DNA from: Serpula lacrymans var. lacrymans S7.9
Lineage: Eukaryota > Basidiomycota > Agaricomycetes > Boletales > Serpulaceae
Length of the DNA: 64,000 bases
Reading direction: 5' to 3'
NCBI RefSeq assembly: GCF_000218685.1
Contig: NW_006763295.1
Coordinates: 868,857 to 932,856, forward strand
A program made the translations under genes and the position numbers. Positions within the stretch are counted from its first letter, which is position 1. Each line of letters starts with the position of its first letter. Shown here piece by piece: positions 1 through 11,520 of this stretch. Under the pieces are notes generated by a model. The model worked only from the letters and a program-made list of their open reading frames with translations. It searched no databases and had not been told where the DNA came from.

Positions 1-2074
1 TTGCCAGTCATTAGAGAAACCGTTGCCTTGCACAGGCGTCTGGACGCGATTTCTGCCTCGGTTCATAACCATGGCTTCTAGCGCTGCTCCGAGTTTCTCT
101 ATCGGACTTCCATCTGAGGAACTCGTCCCTGAGCCTGTCCCAGCATCAGGTACTGGTATGGGAACCGTCAATGTGTGTGGTCCCCCAGTACTTGTGCACG
201 TCTCAGTAATCCCATTGCTCGTTATAGTAGCCGTATCCCCTTCGCCTGAGCTCATTTGCTTCGGCACCATTAGAGTCTGAGCATATTGCGGCACCTCGCC
301 TGTAGGCCCCACCTCTTCTGCAAAATCATGCCCATTTACAACATGCCCATTCTGACCCGAGTTCTGCTTGTAAATTTCATACTCCGTACCTTCCCCATCG
401 TGTGCCCATTGCAGCTCATCTTCTCCCTGCATACTGTTCCCTACTAGGGCATCCCAGGTAGACCCAACTTCTTCCCAGTTTTGGTCGTCTCCACGAGCGA
501 TGGGGAGGTCCTTCTTGACCAAGCCAGCTTCGGGTGGTGGTGCTGGATCCGTCCACAGTGTGGACCAGTTGATCGTGGCAAAGAAAGGGTGGGAACGAAG
601 TGCTTGTCGGTCATTCACGCTCCCAGGAGCACCTACGCCTAAGCGGGCAGACGGGTCTCGAACCTATCCAAGATTTGCACCTTTGACTAATGTGGACAAC
701 TAAACAAATGGACATACCAGCAGCTTCTGCACTATGTCTTTTGCTTCTTCATCGAAGCCATCCGGAAATGAGTAATCGAGTTGTTTGATCTTCTGCCACG
801 TGTAGTACTCCGATAGGCCTTGGAACGCAAATCTTCCTGCAATCATTTGGTATATTATGCACCCCAGCGACCATAGGTCAGAACTGAATGGGGGATGTTA
901 CCGATTATAACTACAACCAAACTGAATTGTACACACCTCTTGCTAGTCTCACCCGACTCTAGCAACTCTGGAGATACATACTGAGCGGTACCTACGAAAG
1001 ATTTCGCGCGATCCACTAGAAGAGCGTCAGATACAAGGATTATGGACGAAATGAGCCTACAGACCACTTGGTTCCAGAAGTTTGCCGGTGCCGAAATCCG
1101 TAAGCTTTATCCGAAAAGCATCATCCAACAAAAGATTTTCTGGCTTTAAATCCCTGTATTTCTATTGAGAATATGGATACCCAGAGGGTACATCAAAACC
1201 AACCTATGGATGACGTCCTTGGAGTGCATATACTCCACGGCATCAACGATCTGAGCCGCATAATATCTCGCACAGGTTGTAGATAGAGAACCTAATCGGG
1301 ATATGCATGTTTGCATCTCCCCATTTGTGGCAAGATCAAGGACGAAAACTAAGAAAACAATAACCTTGAACATGTAGATGATCCTGTTATCTTGAGGGCT
1401 TACATAAACTCCATTCATCTTGAAATGTCCAGTGTAGGTGGACTATGCCCGGGTGACCCGCACCTAGTTTGACTAGAGTATTTTTCTCCGCAAGAGCAAC
1501 CGGAAGTTTTTGCTTGCGTTTCAGATGGCCCTTATCGAGGATCTTTATTGCATACTGCTGCCCTGAACCACGATGCGTTGCACGCTTCACCTACGTTATA
1601 TGAATTGTCAGCACGTCCGTCCGGGCGGGTACAGGCGAGGCTAGGACGGACCTCAGAGTAAGAGCCCTCGCCGAGAGTTTCCCCAAACTCGAAATCCTCA
1701 GCACAAATACGACTAACGGAATGATTGCGGGTTTTCGAAGCTGAGCGATTGCGCGATTTCGACCGCGCCTTTATTGCTACACGCTGAGCCTCTGTTAATT
1801 CCGCCTCAGCGTTTAGGGTGCCGTTAGAAAAACCCAGGTCCTTTGTAAGGTATGCTGGTGGGCGGGAAACGATAGGAGTGGGGGACTGGGGACTTCTTGA
1901 GCGAGGAGAAGAAAATGTACGTATTGGACGAGGCCGTGGGGTTTTCAGGAGTAAAGAAGGGGTTGACTCAGAATCCGAAGAGGAGGATATGACCGAAGCA
2001 TTTCTGCTGAGATCTGCCAGTGTTGGAGGGAAAGACGGCTCTGCGGTCAGCCTTGAGGTTTGGATATTAATCAT
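1..2074 (-). CDS. PDK1: PDK1-type (Pkh/Ksg1) protein kinase, 3' end outside window
   Basis: AGC-family serine/threonine kinase resembling 3-phosphoinositide-dependent kinase 1, which in fungi (Pkh1/2, Ksg1) phosphorylates other AGC kinases in sphingolipid, TOR and cell-wall signalling. The start ATG is 2072-2074. A Ser/Arg/Pro-rich N-terminal region precedes the kinase domain. Visible kinase motifs in order are the glycine loop [12 protein letters not shown] (about 1660), the lysine motif YAIKIL (about 1540), HSKDVIHR followed after an intron by [10 protein letters not shown] (about 1210-1090), DFGTGKL, and [11 protein letters not shown] (about 980), a PDK1-like activation segment. A long acidic/Ser-rich C-terminal region is read to base 1 with no stop, so any PH domain lies beyond the window. 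At least five short introns interrupt it. Family assignment is strong; exact splice sites were not all resolved. Confidence 0.88.
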
Positions 2075-4957
2075 CCAGCAAAGAGAAGGGATGACTGCAA
2101 GATGGGAGAGATAAGGTGGATGTGAAGGTAAAGGTTAAAGGTTAAGGATAAAAGACAGCAAGGTGGGTGTTCATTACTACAGTTCCGCAAGCCACTGCCG
2201 CCCAAAACCGGCAGCGGCTTTCCCACGTGCAATATCCCCACAGCGCTTATTCGAGCACCGCGGCCCCAGCGCACTGTGGCTTTCTTCCTCTCTACCAACC
2301 TCAATGTCCTCCGGCATCCCTCCAGCTCGTACTATCTCATTTTTATATCTCATCTTACTCCTGTAGACGTATTTCCTTCAATTTTTATTGCACCGAATCC
2401 GTTGCCGGCACTGTCGCACACTGACCAAAGCTCGCTCACAGGAAACTCGACGGAACGACAACAGCTTCCGCTTCAAGTATCGAATCTAGGCTCATATCTT
2501 TTACGGCAATCTTTACTGCGCAATCCAGGTCCGAGATATTTTCTTGGGGTTTGTTGTTCTGGGCTCGGAGTCTCGGAACATTGACGTCGCTCTACTCGTC
2601 ACTTTCATCTGATTTCTATTCAGAGCTATCTCGACTGGGCCACAGATAATCTTTCGTGATAAGTAAGTTGCATCTTCATTACTCACGAACATCCTATACA
2701 GGACGATAGAAGTTGCGGCGGTCGTATCGAGCTGTTCGTATTTTGTGCGGACCTCATCGTCAACCAGCTTTCTCGGTGGCCTTTCTATCTTGGCGTGTCA
2801 TTGACTTGTCTTGTTCCACGTCCATTCAACACGATGTGCCTCCTGGTCGCTCTTATATAGTTACTTATTATTCTGACGGCCGAGGTTGACGGCCCATTCA
2901 TCATGCAGACTTGCAATCTAGGCGAATCTTGGAATCTTCTTGTCCTCCTGACCCATTTCCTTCCGTTATGCTCCGTTTTATTCCACAAGAAACAAGACCC
3001 ATCCCGCATGCACCTCTGCACATCTTCCCCAGCTTTTAATGGACCGGCTGCTCCCACCCGTTGTTCCGCACTAAACATGTTAGTCACTTTTCCCCATTAC
3101 TCGAGCTTTTTTCCCCTATCGCGGCGCACACCCCACCATGGTCCTGGTCTGTGACGTATCTTATGAGCCGTTGATGTCAATGCAACTCATCAAGCGTATC
3201 GGTGTGGAGCGCGGGACTCTCAGAGAAATCTTGAGTCATGCTAAGGAACGAAGCACAGCGAGATTCTTACATTCTTACTGAAAACAAACCATTGCCTTTT
3301 TATCTTGGACATGATTCAAGATCCACCAACAGAGTTTTAAAAATACAGTCCATTTCCGTCCACGACAACCCGTTCCACACACTCACAGCGAGGGAAGATG
3401 TGCCATAAATACAAGTGCACATAAATATATCTGCAGGTTTCCCTCTTGAGCATTCCCTCGCTTTACTCCACACTGATCAGGCTGTTGCTCGAGAGATATA
3501 AAAGGCAAGGAGCTGCCCATGAATATCAACCGCAGGTGTGACCTTTTCCACAGATTCTGTGGCGGATCAGATGCAGTAGTGCCAACGCCCTTGAAATGCA
3601 GACGATTGGATCAGGCATGCCATGCACGACCTTATACCTCGTATCTGACCATGAAAGCGCCCAACCTTTCTGGGTATTAATAGTAGTACAACAGGTTAGA
3701 CGCTCTCCTAATTCTTCATTGTCCTTTCGAAGCCACGCTGAACAATGTTAGAAAACTTATCAATATATTACTCGTTTCCTCAGGCACGATGTCGTACACA
3801 TCCTCTCGCACAGATGATGGTTTGATCAAGTGAGAGAATTGAACAATAGGAGAATGCAACGAGGCAAGAAAATTTACTGCTTAGTTGTCCATTGTGTTCC
3901 ATATATGGACATGTAGTTTGAGCGCTTAGGGATATTGCTGTAGTTGAACCGACTCGCATGTGAGTTTTCTCGTTTCAGATGAAACGAGGCTCGGATAGCT
4001 TGCAACTTTGAACATTTAGCAATGATACGCCGCGGACTTGTGCCATCCTGGTTCAAGTTGTATTTGTCTTTCAGACGATCGATATGATAGCAGGAAATCA
4101 AATTTATGAACACCAGTTTCATTTCATTTCAATTTATTTATTGTACATTGATCGAGTCTCAGTTGAGGTAGAAGTTGAGTAGAAAAACAGAGCATTAAGA
4201 CATACATCAGCTCACTACGAAATTTGAAGGTAAAACAGCATCAGGAATGGGGTATTTCACATTTTTTTTCTTCATTTATTTGATATAGATGAACTAGAAT
4301 ATAACAGTATCATGATAGAGGGAAATGAGATAAACAAATTGTTATCAAGAGAACACGGCACTGCAAGCAGTGACGAGAATTTCAAAACAGACGTAATTCC
4401 CGAGATCAAGTTAGAGCGAGGCGACATTGTGAGGGATAAGATTTAGCGGTGGGAGGATCGATATAACGATATAGCAGTTGCTCTTGGCGGAGGGACTTTT
4501 GTAGGGGGGGGGGGGCGGAGGGCAAGGGGGGCGGGGGGCGGAGGGCGGAGGGAAGTTATCTTTGATAGTGTGAGAGCCCTTTGGGAGATGTAGCGACGAC
4601 AGGGACAGCAGGTGCGACAATTGTTGAGGGAGAGGGGAGGAGGACGGGAGAAGAGGGTAGAGGATGGATAGAGGATGGGTGAATAGGGATGACGATGACG
4701 ACGATGGAGGAGCGGGCGGACGAAAACAGTACAAGGCTAACAGCAGAAGAAACGACGAGACCGTGAACCAAATCTATGTACGTAGAAAGCAATATGAAGG
4801 CATAAAGATTAGGCAAGTTAAATCGCGGGAGAATGATGACGAAAATGATAGATATCATCGGTCAATTGGTTCCAAGAAAAAAGTCCGTGAACTCGTAAAA
4901 GTCGTGATGCGCAGTAAATATGTTTACTGCAGTATGCAGTTCAAGCTTATTGCTAGA
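2075..4957. other. intergenic region between PDK1 kinase promoter and HMG-box 3' end
   Basis: No convincing gene seen. The part next to 2075 is the kinase promoter and leader. Short open frames on both strands have no recognisable domains or consistent splice sites. The 3700-4400 stretch is AT-rich. A homopurine G-rich block lies at 4500-4680 and is listed separately. Confidence 0.5.
4504..4560 (+). repeat. G-rich low-complexity tract, quadruplex-prone
   Basis: The + strand carries a run of about 13 G's followed by several more G-runs of 3-6 separated by one to four bases. The purine-rich strand continues, less regularly, to about 4700. Such spacing fits the G-quadruplex pattern of four or more G-runs. 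It sits about 400 bp past the HMG-box stop codon, so it may fall in that gene's 3' UTR or just beyond. Confidence 0.6.
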
Positions 4958-6616
4958 TTAATTCGCAGAGACACTCCAGGGGTCGCACTGGGAAGCATGC
5001 TCCAATGGAGACTCTTGGATGACGGGATGCTTCCAGTTGGACGCGACGCGACGCGCAGAGGAGTGAATCACTCCAGCTGAAGGGCCCGATGAACCGTGTG
5101 ACTGAACATATGTGTTGGTCGAAACTGGTTCTAAGACGGGCGTTAGCTGCCTGTGGTGTGGAGGCGATGGCTTCATACTTGTATTATCCTGCTGAGTGCT
5201 CGACCCAGCTCCCTCCATGGCCTCGAAGTTGAGGTACTGCATGACCTCTTGCGTGAACATACTGACTTGGCGCTGCTTCACCGACTCTGGAGCGTTGGTC
5301 GTGAACAGGGATGCGATATCCTGAGTCGAAGTCTCCGATGACGTTGACGTGAGGGTCTGCCTGGGGTCGATAGTCGCGCTCTGCAGTTCCTGCGACAAGG
5401 ATGGGGCATCGGCAAAAGCATTCGCTAGGTCGAAATTCCCAAACAGATCTTGGCTGTCAAAGTATGACTGCAGAAGTTGCTGCGGTTGCGGACCCATTGC
5501 GACCTCAAGTTCACCGAGAGGGTTCGCCAAAAGCATTTGGGGATCGAAGTCATCGAGTTGGAAAATCGATGGATCTCCTGTCGCAGATAGCAATGCCTGC
5601 ATGGAGTCTTGAGCAATAAATTCATCTCCTGGGTTGCTGGGAGACCAGCCGAGGATATTGCTCTGGTTACCAAAGGACGAGAAATCAAACGACAAAAATT
5701 CCTGTAAACAAGACGTGAGTAGACTAGTTTGTAAACGCGTACGACAGCGACATACCTCTGGGCTCTGAGAACTTTGTGATTCAAGTCGAGGCTGGCTCTG
5801 GCTGGAATCATACTCTGTCCACTCAGGGGTGGGGGCAGTAACTGCAGCTGCTGACGGTTGCGGTAGCATAAATTGCTGAGGATCCCACTGTATCGGTGCA
5901 ACGGGAGGTTGAGACATCAAGGGGACAGGGAGCTGTGCCGTCTGCATGTGAGGTTGTGGCGCTTGCGCCAAAGACGCGAAAAACGCTTCGTAGGCTGGGT
6001 CGATGGGGAGAGGGTATTTGGATAGTGAGTTGGGAATGGCGTCTGGGCTGGGAGACGCGTGAGTAGATCCTTGAGCTGATGCTGAGTATGAGTGCGTGTA
6101 AGATGACTCGCTGGGTCCCGCTTGGGGTGAGCTAGTGTCACTAGGCGAAGGTGCAGCTGAAACTGGCGGGGAAGGTCCAAGTGGACCGAATCTAGCTTCG
6201 GGGTTGTAGGCTGGCATCGCGTAGGGGTGTGGTACGGCAGGAGGCGAACGTCGCCCGACGGCGTTGATGGAATACGGCGCTGAACGAGTCTTCCCTTTCT
6301 TTCTACTTTCTTTCTCCGCCTTTTTCTTTTCCTTAAGACGATCCTTTTCCTCCTTCTTCATCGGTTGGAACTTGTAGTTTGGGTACATGAGCTGATGCTG
6401 GGCCTTCCTGGCATCTGCACGACGCTCATACTCTGAACGAACTTGTTCTGATTCGTTGTTCCACATATACGAGACGATCTTCGATACATGTCCTTGGATT
6501 CTGCTTTCACCCTTCTTTGCTGGTGGGAGTGATCTCAACTTGTCTGAGCGATAGAGAATCCAAGCGTTCGGTGGACGAGGAGGCGGTTTATTGATGTCAC
6601 GCGGCGCGGGGGGCAT
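4958..6616 (-). CDS. HMG-box (MATA_HMG-type) transcription factor
   Basis: Predicted DNA-binding regulator of about 534 residues. The HMG box is near the N terminus: RPPNAWILYRSDKL, then GHVSKIVSYMWNNE, then a basic tail YPNYKFQPMKK and a Lys/Glu/Arg-rich stretch that could act as nuclear signal. The rest is Ser/Pro/Gln-rich, typical of activation regions. One 54-nt intron (5702-5755, GTATGT...TTACAG) keeps frame, so the frame stays open even unspliced. I chose the ATG at 6616 (MPPAPRDINK) because the box follows directly. An in-frame ATG at 6778 would add 54 residues. Agaricomycete relatives include mating and fruiting regulators (Pcc1/Prf1-like), but this family is multicopy and the exact role is unknown. 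Confidence 0.85.
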   Translation of the reverse strand: MPPAPRDINKPPPRPPNAWILYRSDKLRSLPPAKKGESRIQGHVSKIVSYMWNNESEQVRSEYERRADARKAQHQLMYPNYKFQPMKKEEKDRLKEKKKAEKESRKKGKTRSAPYSINAVGRRSPPAVPHPYAMPAYNPEARFGPLGPSPPVSAAPSPSDTSSPQAGPSESSYTHSYSASAQGSTHASPSPDAIPNSLSKYPLPIDPAYEAFFASLAQAPQPHMQTAQLPVPLMSQPPVAPIQWDPQQFMLPQPSAAAVTAPTPEWTEYDSSQSQPRLESQSSQSPEVCRCRTRLQTSLLTSCLQEFLSFDFSSFGNQSNILGWSPSNPGDEFIAQDSMQALLSATGDPSIFQLDDFDPQMLLANPLGELEVAMGPQPQQLLQSYFDSQDLFGNFDLANAFADAPSLSQELQSATIDPRQTLTSTSSETSTQDIASLFTTNAPESVKQRQVSMFTQEVMQYLNFEAMEGAGSSTQQDNTSMKPSPPHHRQLTPVLEPVSTNTYVQSHGSSGPSAGVIHSSARRVASNWKHPVIQESPLEHASQCDPWSVSAN

Positions 6617-7999
6617 TGCATGGAACGACGATGAGATACGGGCGTATAGTGCTTGAAGAGAGAGAGGGAGGGAGTAGAGGGAATGGTGGAAAGGAAGGAG
6701 ACTTGATGCGCGCTTTTGAGGAAGATGGAAACTGGGAAAAAGCGGCGGGTCCGTTTTGGTGGACGATTGTGGGTCCATCGTGTTGTGGCCTTGTTTGACC
6801 TGTGGACATACATGGACACATGGTCAGCACAGCTTTTGGGCTTGGAACTAATCCAAAGCAACCGCCAAAGCATATACTTGCCGTTTGCAAAAAAGAAAAA
6901 AAGAAAAAACCACACATGCGATGGCCACTCACTGCTGGCCTGTTCTCCAGACAAGGAAAGGTCCACCCGACTGGCTCCAGATCTCACAGCTGTGCCAGAC
7001 GACGGCGTTAGCTGAGGCAATCACCGTTCACCCCAATACCTGTCTCCTAGTCATCCACAATAATGGGAGATAATGTGCGCAACGTCGAAGTTATCGAAAG
7101 AGACGCGAAAGCCATAAGCCTGGCACTGCTTTGGATTGGGACAACCGCCTCCGCCACCTCGCTCAAGTGACCAAAACACTAACTTGAAAGTTGAAATTCA
7201 GTAAATGAGTCTCTCGACTCTAAACATTCTGGTAGTGTTTCCCGTCGACAATATAGCTCACAGAATATCGCTAACGGGGTCGCTGTCATCATCAAAGCTA
7301 CAGGTTGGTTGCCTTGAAAATTAGGTTCCGATCCTGGCTTTGCGATATTCAATAATGTCTCAAGGCGATCTCCGAACCGCATGGCTTTGTCTTCAAAGCT
7401 CGTTATCTTGGCTTTAGGCTCCGTCCTTATCACAGTCACATCCACTGCAACCTTCAAGCAAGTATTCGCAACGTTACCGCAGCATTGTGAAGCGCTGCTA
7501 CCTCCGAAGCAATACGCTTCGTTTATCGACGAAGTTCACACTTACACGTGCACAATACAAGCATTCCTTCTACCAATATCACAATCTACCCTGAATGTGG
7601 AGGTAAATTTGTTACATTCATAAAATAGAATTCAGGAACTTTCTAACAGCATGTCTCATTGCTCTCAGCCACGGTTTGTAGCACATTTCGAAATTTCTAT
7701 ATACCTTCACTTCTGAATCACCGTGGCTCGATCACACACGCTGAATCCGGTGGTTTCTGCCTGTATAAGGAACAATTTTGGCAATGGCGTTTTTCTTATG
7801 ACGGGTGCCTGAAATTTATACGACTGGCGAGCGACCCTAATTGGCCTGGGATTCGTATGATAATGAAGTAATTTTGCCAGAGGGGATATTTTGAATGTTT
7901 GGTCGGACGCATGTACGACAGCGAAGATTGCCAATCAAATTTCTTTGCTAATACATGTTCGATATAGAGCACCGCTCTCTTTTATCTCATCACGAACTT
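6617..7999. other. intergenic, HMG-factor promoter side and unassigned DNA
   Basis: Contains the presumed promoter of the HMG-box gene (about 6620-7100). From 7180 to 7940 there are short open frames on both strands. The best is an 80-codon + strand frame at 7381-7623 with a hydrophobic N terminus. None shows a known domain or a consistent exon chain. I see no supported gene here. Confidence 0.4.
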
Positions 8000-8546
8000 C
8001 TCTTCATGTCTCGCTCAAAACCCGTATCTTCTCGGAATTCTCCTCACTTCTAGCGTAGGTGGGCAGGAGAGGGTCTGCAATATCTAACTTCCAGAAAAAC
8101 GCACCATTGTGAACTTCGAGGGACAGACCAAGTGCAGCAATGAGAGTCGTCGAACAACCCAGTTGCAGAGCTTTGGTGGCCCTGGAGTGTATGGTAGTCA
8201 AATCTCCTTGTCAGCAGCCGTCAGGAAAGCGTGAGCCTTTCACCAGTACCATCGTTCATATGGACTTGGAGACCAGTCATAATAACTGCATGGACATCGT
8301 TAGTGAGTACCCAGAAGGTGACGATGAAATGTTTACTAACTGCTGGGATGCAGCGAATAAGCAAAGGCATCCCTCTATTAACCGTTCGCTCAGTTCGCAC
8401 AATATGTGACAATGTGTGCCTCGAGTACGGGGCCCAATACCTGTTAGTAACGTCGTGTCTCTTGATCCTTCCGCTTGTTTTGCTTCATTGGCGACAGCCA
8501 GAGCAATTCCGTCAGCAAGTATAGCTGGGGTCTTGTAGACCTGAAG
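8000..8546 (-). pseudogene. decayed partial copies of the adjacent short-chain dehydrogenase
   Basis: Three segments on the minus strand resemble the C-terminal part of the intact dehydrogenase at 8670-9831. About 8546-8450 reads LQVYKTPAILADGIALAV (intact gene: LQVYVTDSILADGLARAV). About 8385-8265 reads GMPLLIRCIPAV and later GLQVHMND. About 8190-8010 reads LQLGCSTTLIAAL and later EVHNGAFFWKLDIAD (intact: QQGCSTTLVAAL and EGHNGTFLWDGDIAE). The LQVY segment occurs twice, so remains of at least two tandem copies appear joined. There is no N-terminal cofactor region and no continuous frame, so this is called a pseudogene. Confidence 0.65.
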
Positions 8547-8669
8547 GCCGGTGTCAACACCCTTATTAATTGACGTTGACTCAAAGTAACATTTTTGAGG
8601 CGCGTTTATGAACTGAACTATGCATTTACAGCGTGTAGTTATTTAATTGTTTACAATATAGACGGTGCA

Positions 8670-9831
8670 CTAATCTTTGATACTGAACTTCTCGCCTACA
8701 AGATCTTCACTTAGTTTCCATAGTCTCTCTGCATTCTCCTCGTTTGTGGCCCCTTCTGGAGGCTTGTTTTCTGCAATATCACCATCCCACAAAAATGTGC
8801 CATTATGGCCTTCTAACGCGGGATCCAAAGCAGCAACCAATGTTGTAGAGCAACCTTGCTGCGTTGTCTTCTGCGGAGCTCTCTCGAAAACTCGACCTGC
8901 TTTTGCCTCGGCCGCAACAGCGCGTGCGAGACCATCTGCAAGAATGGAGTCGGTTACGTAGACTTGAAGGCCACTGCGAATAGCTAAGCCGGTGTCAATA
9001 TGTTTAGGAGAAATTTTACGAGTTATGCTGAGAGTTGCTTACAGCCTGGATGAAGCGAATAAGAAAAAATGCCCTTGTTCTTCAGTTTCTTGGCAAGAGC
9101 TACGGAGAAAAGTATGTTTGCAGTTTTCGATTGGCCGTATGCTTCCCATTCATTATAGACTTTCCCATCCTGATATAAGATGCGTCAGAAACAAGGAAAT
9201 ATTTTTTACTCAAGGGAGCAGACTCTACCTCAAAATTCCAGTCATTAAACCGCATTTCTCCCGATCTATGTGCAGAGCTTGATACATTCACAATCCTAGC
9301 GCCAAGCCCCGCGTTCAAAATTTTGTTCATCAATAAATTCGTCAATAAGAAATGGCCTATATGGTTTGTCCCGAATTGGGTTTCAATTCCGTCCTCTGTC
9401 TTTCCATACGGACAAACCATAACTGCGGCATTATTAATCAGGATGTCAATCCTCTCCACAGAACTGTTGATTTCAGTTGCAGCTGAGCGTACGGAAGCTT
9501 GCGAACCGAGGTCTAGTTTGATGAATTTGGTAGCAACGGCTGGATATTTTGATTGAATCTCTTGGATAAGTGGAGAAATCTTCGACTCGGCGCGACCTGC
9601 GAGGAGGAGTAGAGCTGGACTGGCCTTGGCCAGGGATATAGCCGTTTCTGCACCAATACCACCTGGACTTGGTCCTGTGATGACAACTGTTCTAGGTCAG
9701 TAATATGTTCTTTGAAACATCAATAGACGTTGAAAGTCGCACGTACTGATTTTTCCTTTCACTCTGTCAGGAAAGGTTTGTACAACTTCGTCTCCCGTGG
9801 ACGAGAATCCAAATTTAGTGAGTTTGACCAT
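8670..9831 (-). CDS. short-chain dehydrogenase/reductase (SDR)
   Basis: NAD(P)-dependent oxidoreductase of the classical/extended retinol-dehydrogenase-like SDR type. The start ATG is 9829-9831 (MVKLTKFGFSSTGDE). After an intron near 9690-9745 follows the cofactor-binding stretch VVITGPSPGGIG, then RIDILINNAAVM (the NNAG-like motif) and the conserved N-H-I-G-H-F block. The protein continues with RIVNVSSSAHRSG, the active-site serine region. The expected Tyr-x3-Lys motif falls near 9150, where the frame reads YEAYGQSKT-like sequence. The C terminus ends EKFSIKD with stop at 8670-8672. Several short introns occur; the acceptor and donor at 9690-9745 are ambiguous. The substrate cannot be told. 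Decayed copies lie immediately downstream. Confidence 0.8.
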
Positions 9832-11520
9832 TTTCGCTGTAAAAAGTAAGTGATTCAGATGATCCTATTTGAACTTTCAAAGTAGTTCAAATGAGCACGC
9901 TCGTGGGACCGTACCTGTCTTAGAGAATATACGCCCTTGCGATGAAGTCCTATTGTAATGTCTCACCATGCAGGACCTCTTTATATCTTCGCATATTACA
10001 ACATGTTCTTAATCATAGACCGCGTCGGTCGGCGAAAGCTTAGTGCCCTTTGTGGTAAGTTTCTTGCAATTTACCGGTGAAAGGCTCGCACCGAGTGTAT
10101 TACAGACACAAAGAACCAACTGTCTTGAACCTGACACTGAAATTGTTGCTGCCGGCGGTGAGGTCAGCTCCCTCGGCATGCAGACTTCCATTTATGGTAA
10201 TACAAGATTAAGATGGCCAATCAAGCCGAGCGAGACGTACTGGTGTCCTCCACGACGTCCACCTCTTGATCCGACTCGACTTAGAAACAGTTTCTTCTGA
10301 TAACTGCCGTATATAGTTTGGTCAAAACTCATACATGCTATGGTCAGGTTGGATCGATTCACGGCCGTACATCCGTTTCTTCTCGCAGCGTCCCAGGGAT
10401 TGTCTCCATCTTCAGGGGCGGACGTGTGCATAGCGAGATTTTTCGGACTTATTCGCAGTTGCATTAGCGTGTATTACTGCCTCTTCCGTCTCGTGACAAT
10501 GGCGAGGGTCGAGCTTACCGTGCTTGTATCGATATACAGGAATACAGCCTTACAAGCTTCACGTATGGCATTCGTAGGTTTGTGTTGTATCTCGTTCTCA
10601 AAGACCATATTATCCTGACAACATGTTACAGTTTTCTTTTACTGACTCGGACGTGCCTTTTTTAGGAACGAACTTTTCTGATTTACTGCGACGGCAAACT
10701 CGAAAGAAGTGTTCAAGGGAGAACCTTTCATAGGCTGCCCGCACCAATGCCCTGTGTATGAGCTGTTGCGGATATCGTGCTACGATGAGTTAGTTGACAT
10801 TTACCATGACTTCGATCAACGGCTAAGTCGACAAGCCTAGGTCCTTCAGACCTGAGTCTTTAAATAGCTTATTCGCGCCCGTGCAGATGACGTCCAGCTG
10901 ATATCAAGATACCCCAGGTTTTTACCCCATGAGAATCCCATCGCAGTTTCTTTCATGTAAGTTGAGAAGCATTAGAAAACTCCTTCAAAACATGTCCCTA
11001 ATGAGTATCTTCTCACTAATCATGCCCAATTTTTTTCCTACAGGATGTCGTAGTACGCTTTGACTCTTCTGCAAAAATTGAACGATAACTTAACATTGTT
11101 TTCCAGATAGTGCTCTACAAAAAAAGCTATCTTCGTGGTCATACCAGCCAAACGAGGGGAGCAGGTCAGGTTCATCTGACGTCGGGAAATCTTCGGAAGT
11201 GGCTGCATGATTGAGCCATGGCGCACAACGGCAAATTGTCTGCTAATTGTTCTAGAGATGCGCCACTGACTTACAAGGCAGTATACTGGAGAGTTGGAAC
11301 ATATGGGCAGTCACGAGATAGTGTCTATCTATGATGAGCGCTTTTGAGCTCGGTCCGCGTTCCCATTGGTGTAGTATAATACGTTGGATTGCGACGGAAG
11401 CTCGTGAGACCTTGATTTTCATCGCAACACTTGTGAGTACTAGGGTAGACGTAGATGTCGTTAGGAGTGGTGCAGCGCTAATCCATTTGACTACAGTGAA
11501 GATTCTATCCTTTGGCCACA
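9832..11520. other. divergent intergenic region between SDR and aldo-keto reductase
   Basis: Holds the two promoters. An ATG on the minus strand at 10608 opens a 30-codon frame ending in a good donor (GTAAGC), and minus-strand open stretches continue to about 10010. The exons do not join in a consistent phase, so no gene is called. Nothing else is recognisable. Confidence 0.4.

Noticed and set aside
640..680. Sequence resembling a tRNA B box on the minus strand (GGTTCGAGACC)
   Set aside because: Lies at an intron-exon border of the PDK1 kinase where the bases encode the kinase (RDPSARLG); no tRNA fold around it.
7381..7623. 80-codon + strand frame with a hydrophobic N terminus
   Set aside because: Could be a small secreted protein, but there is no further support and a frame of this length is expected by chance.
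10009..10608. Possible small minus-strand gene with a good ATG and donors between SDR and aldo-keto reductase
   Set aside because: The candidate exons could not be joined in a consistent phase and show no recognisable domain.
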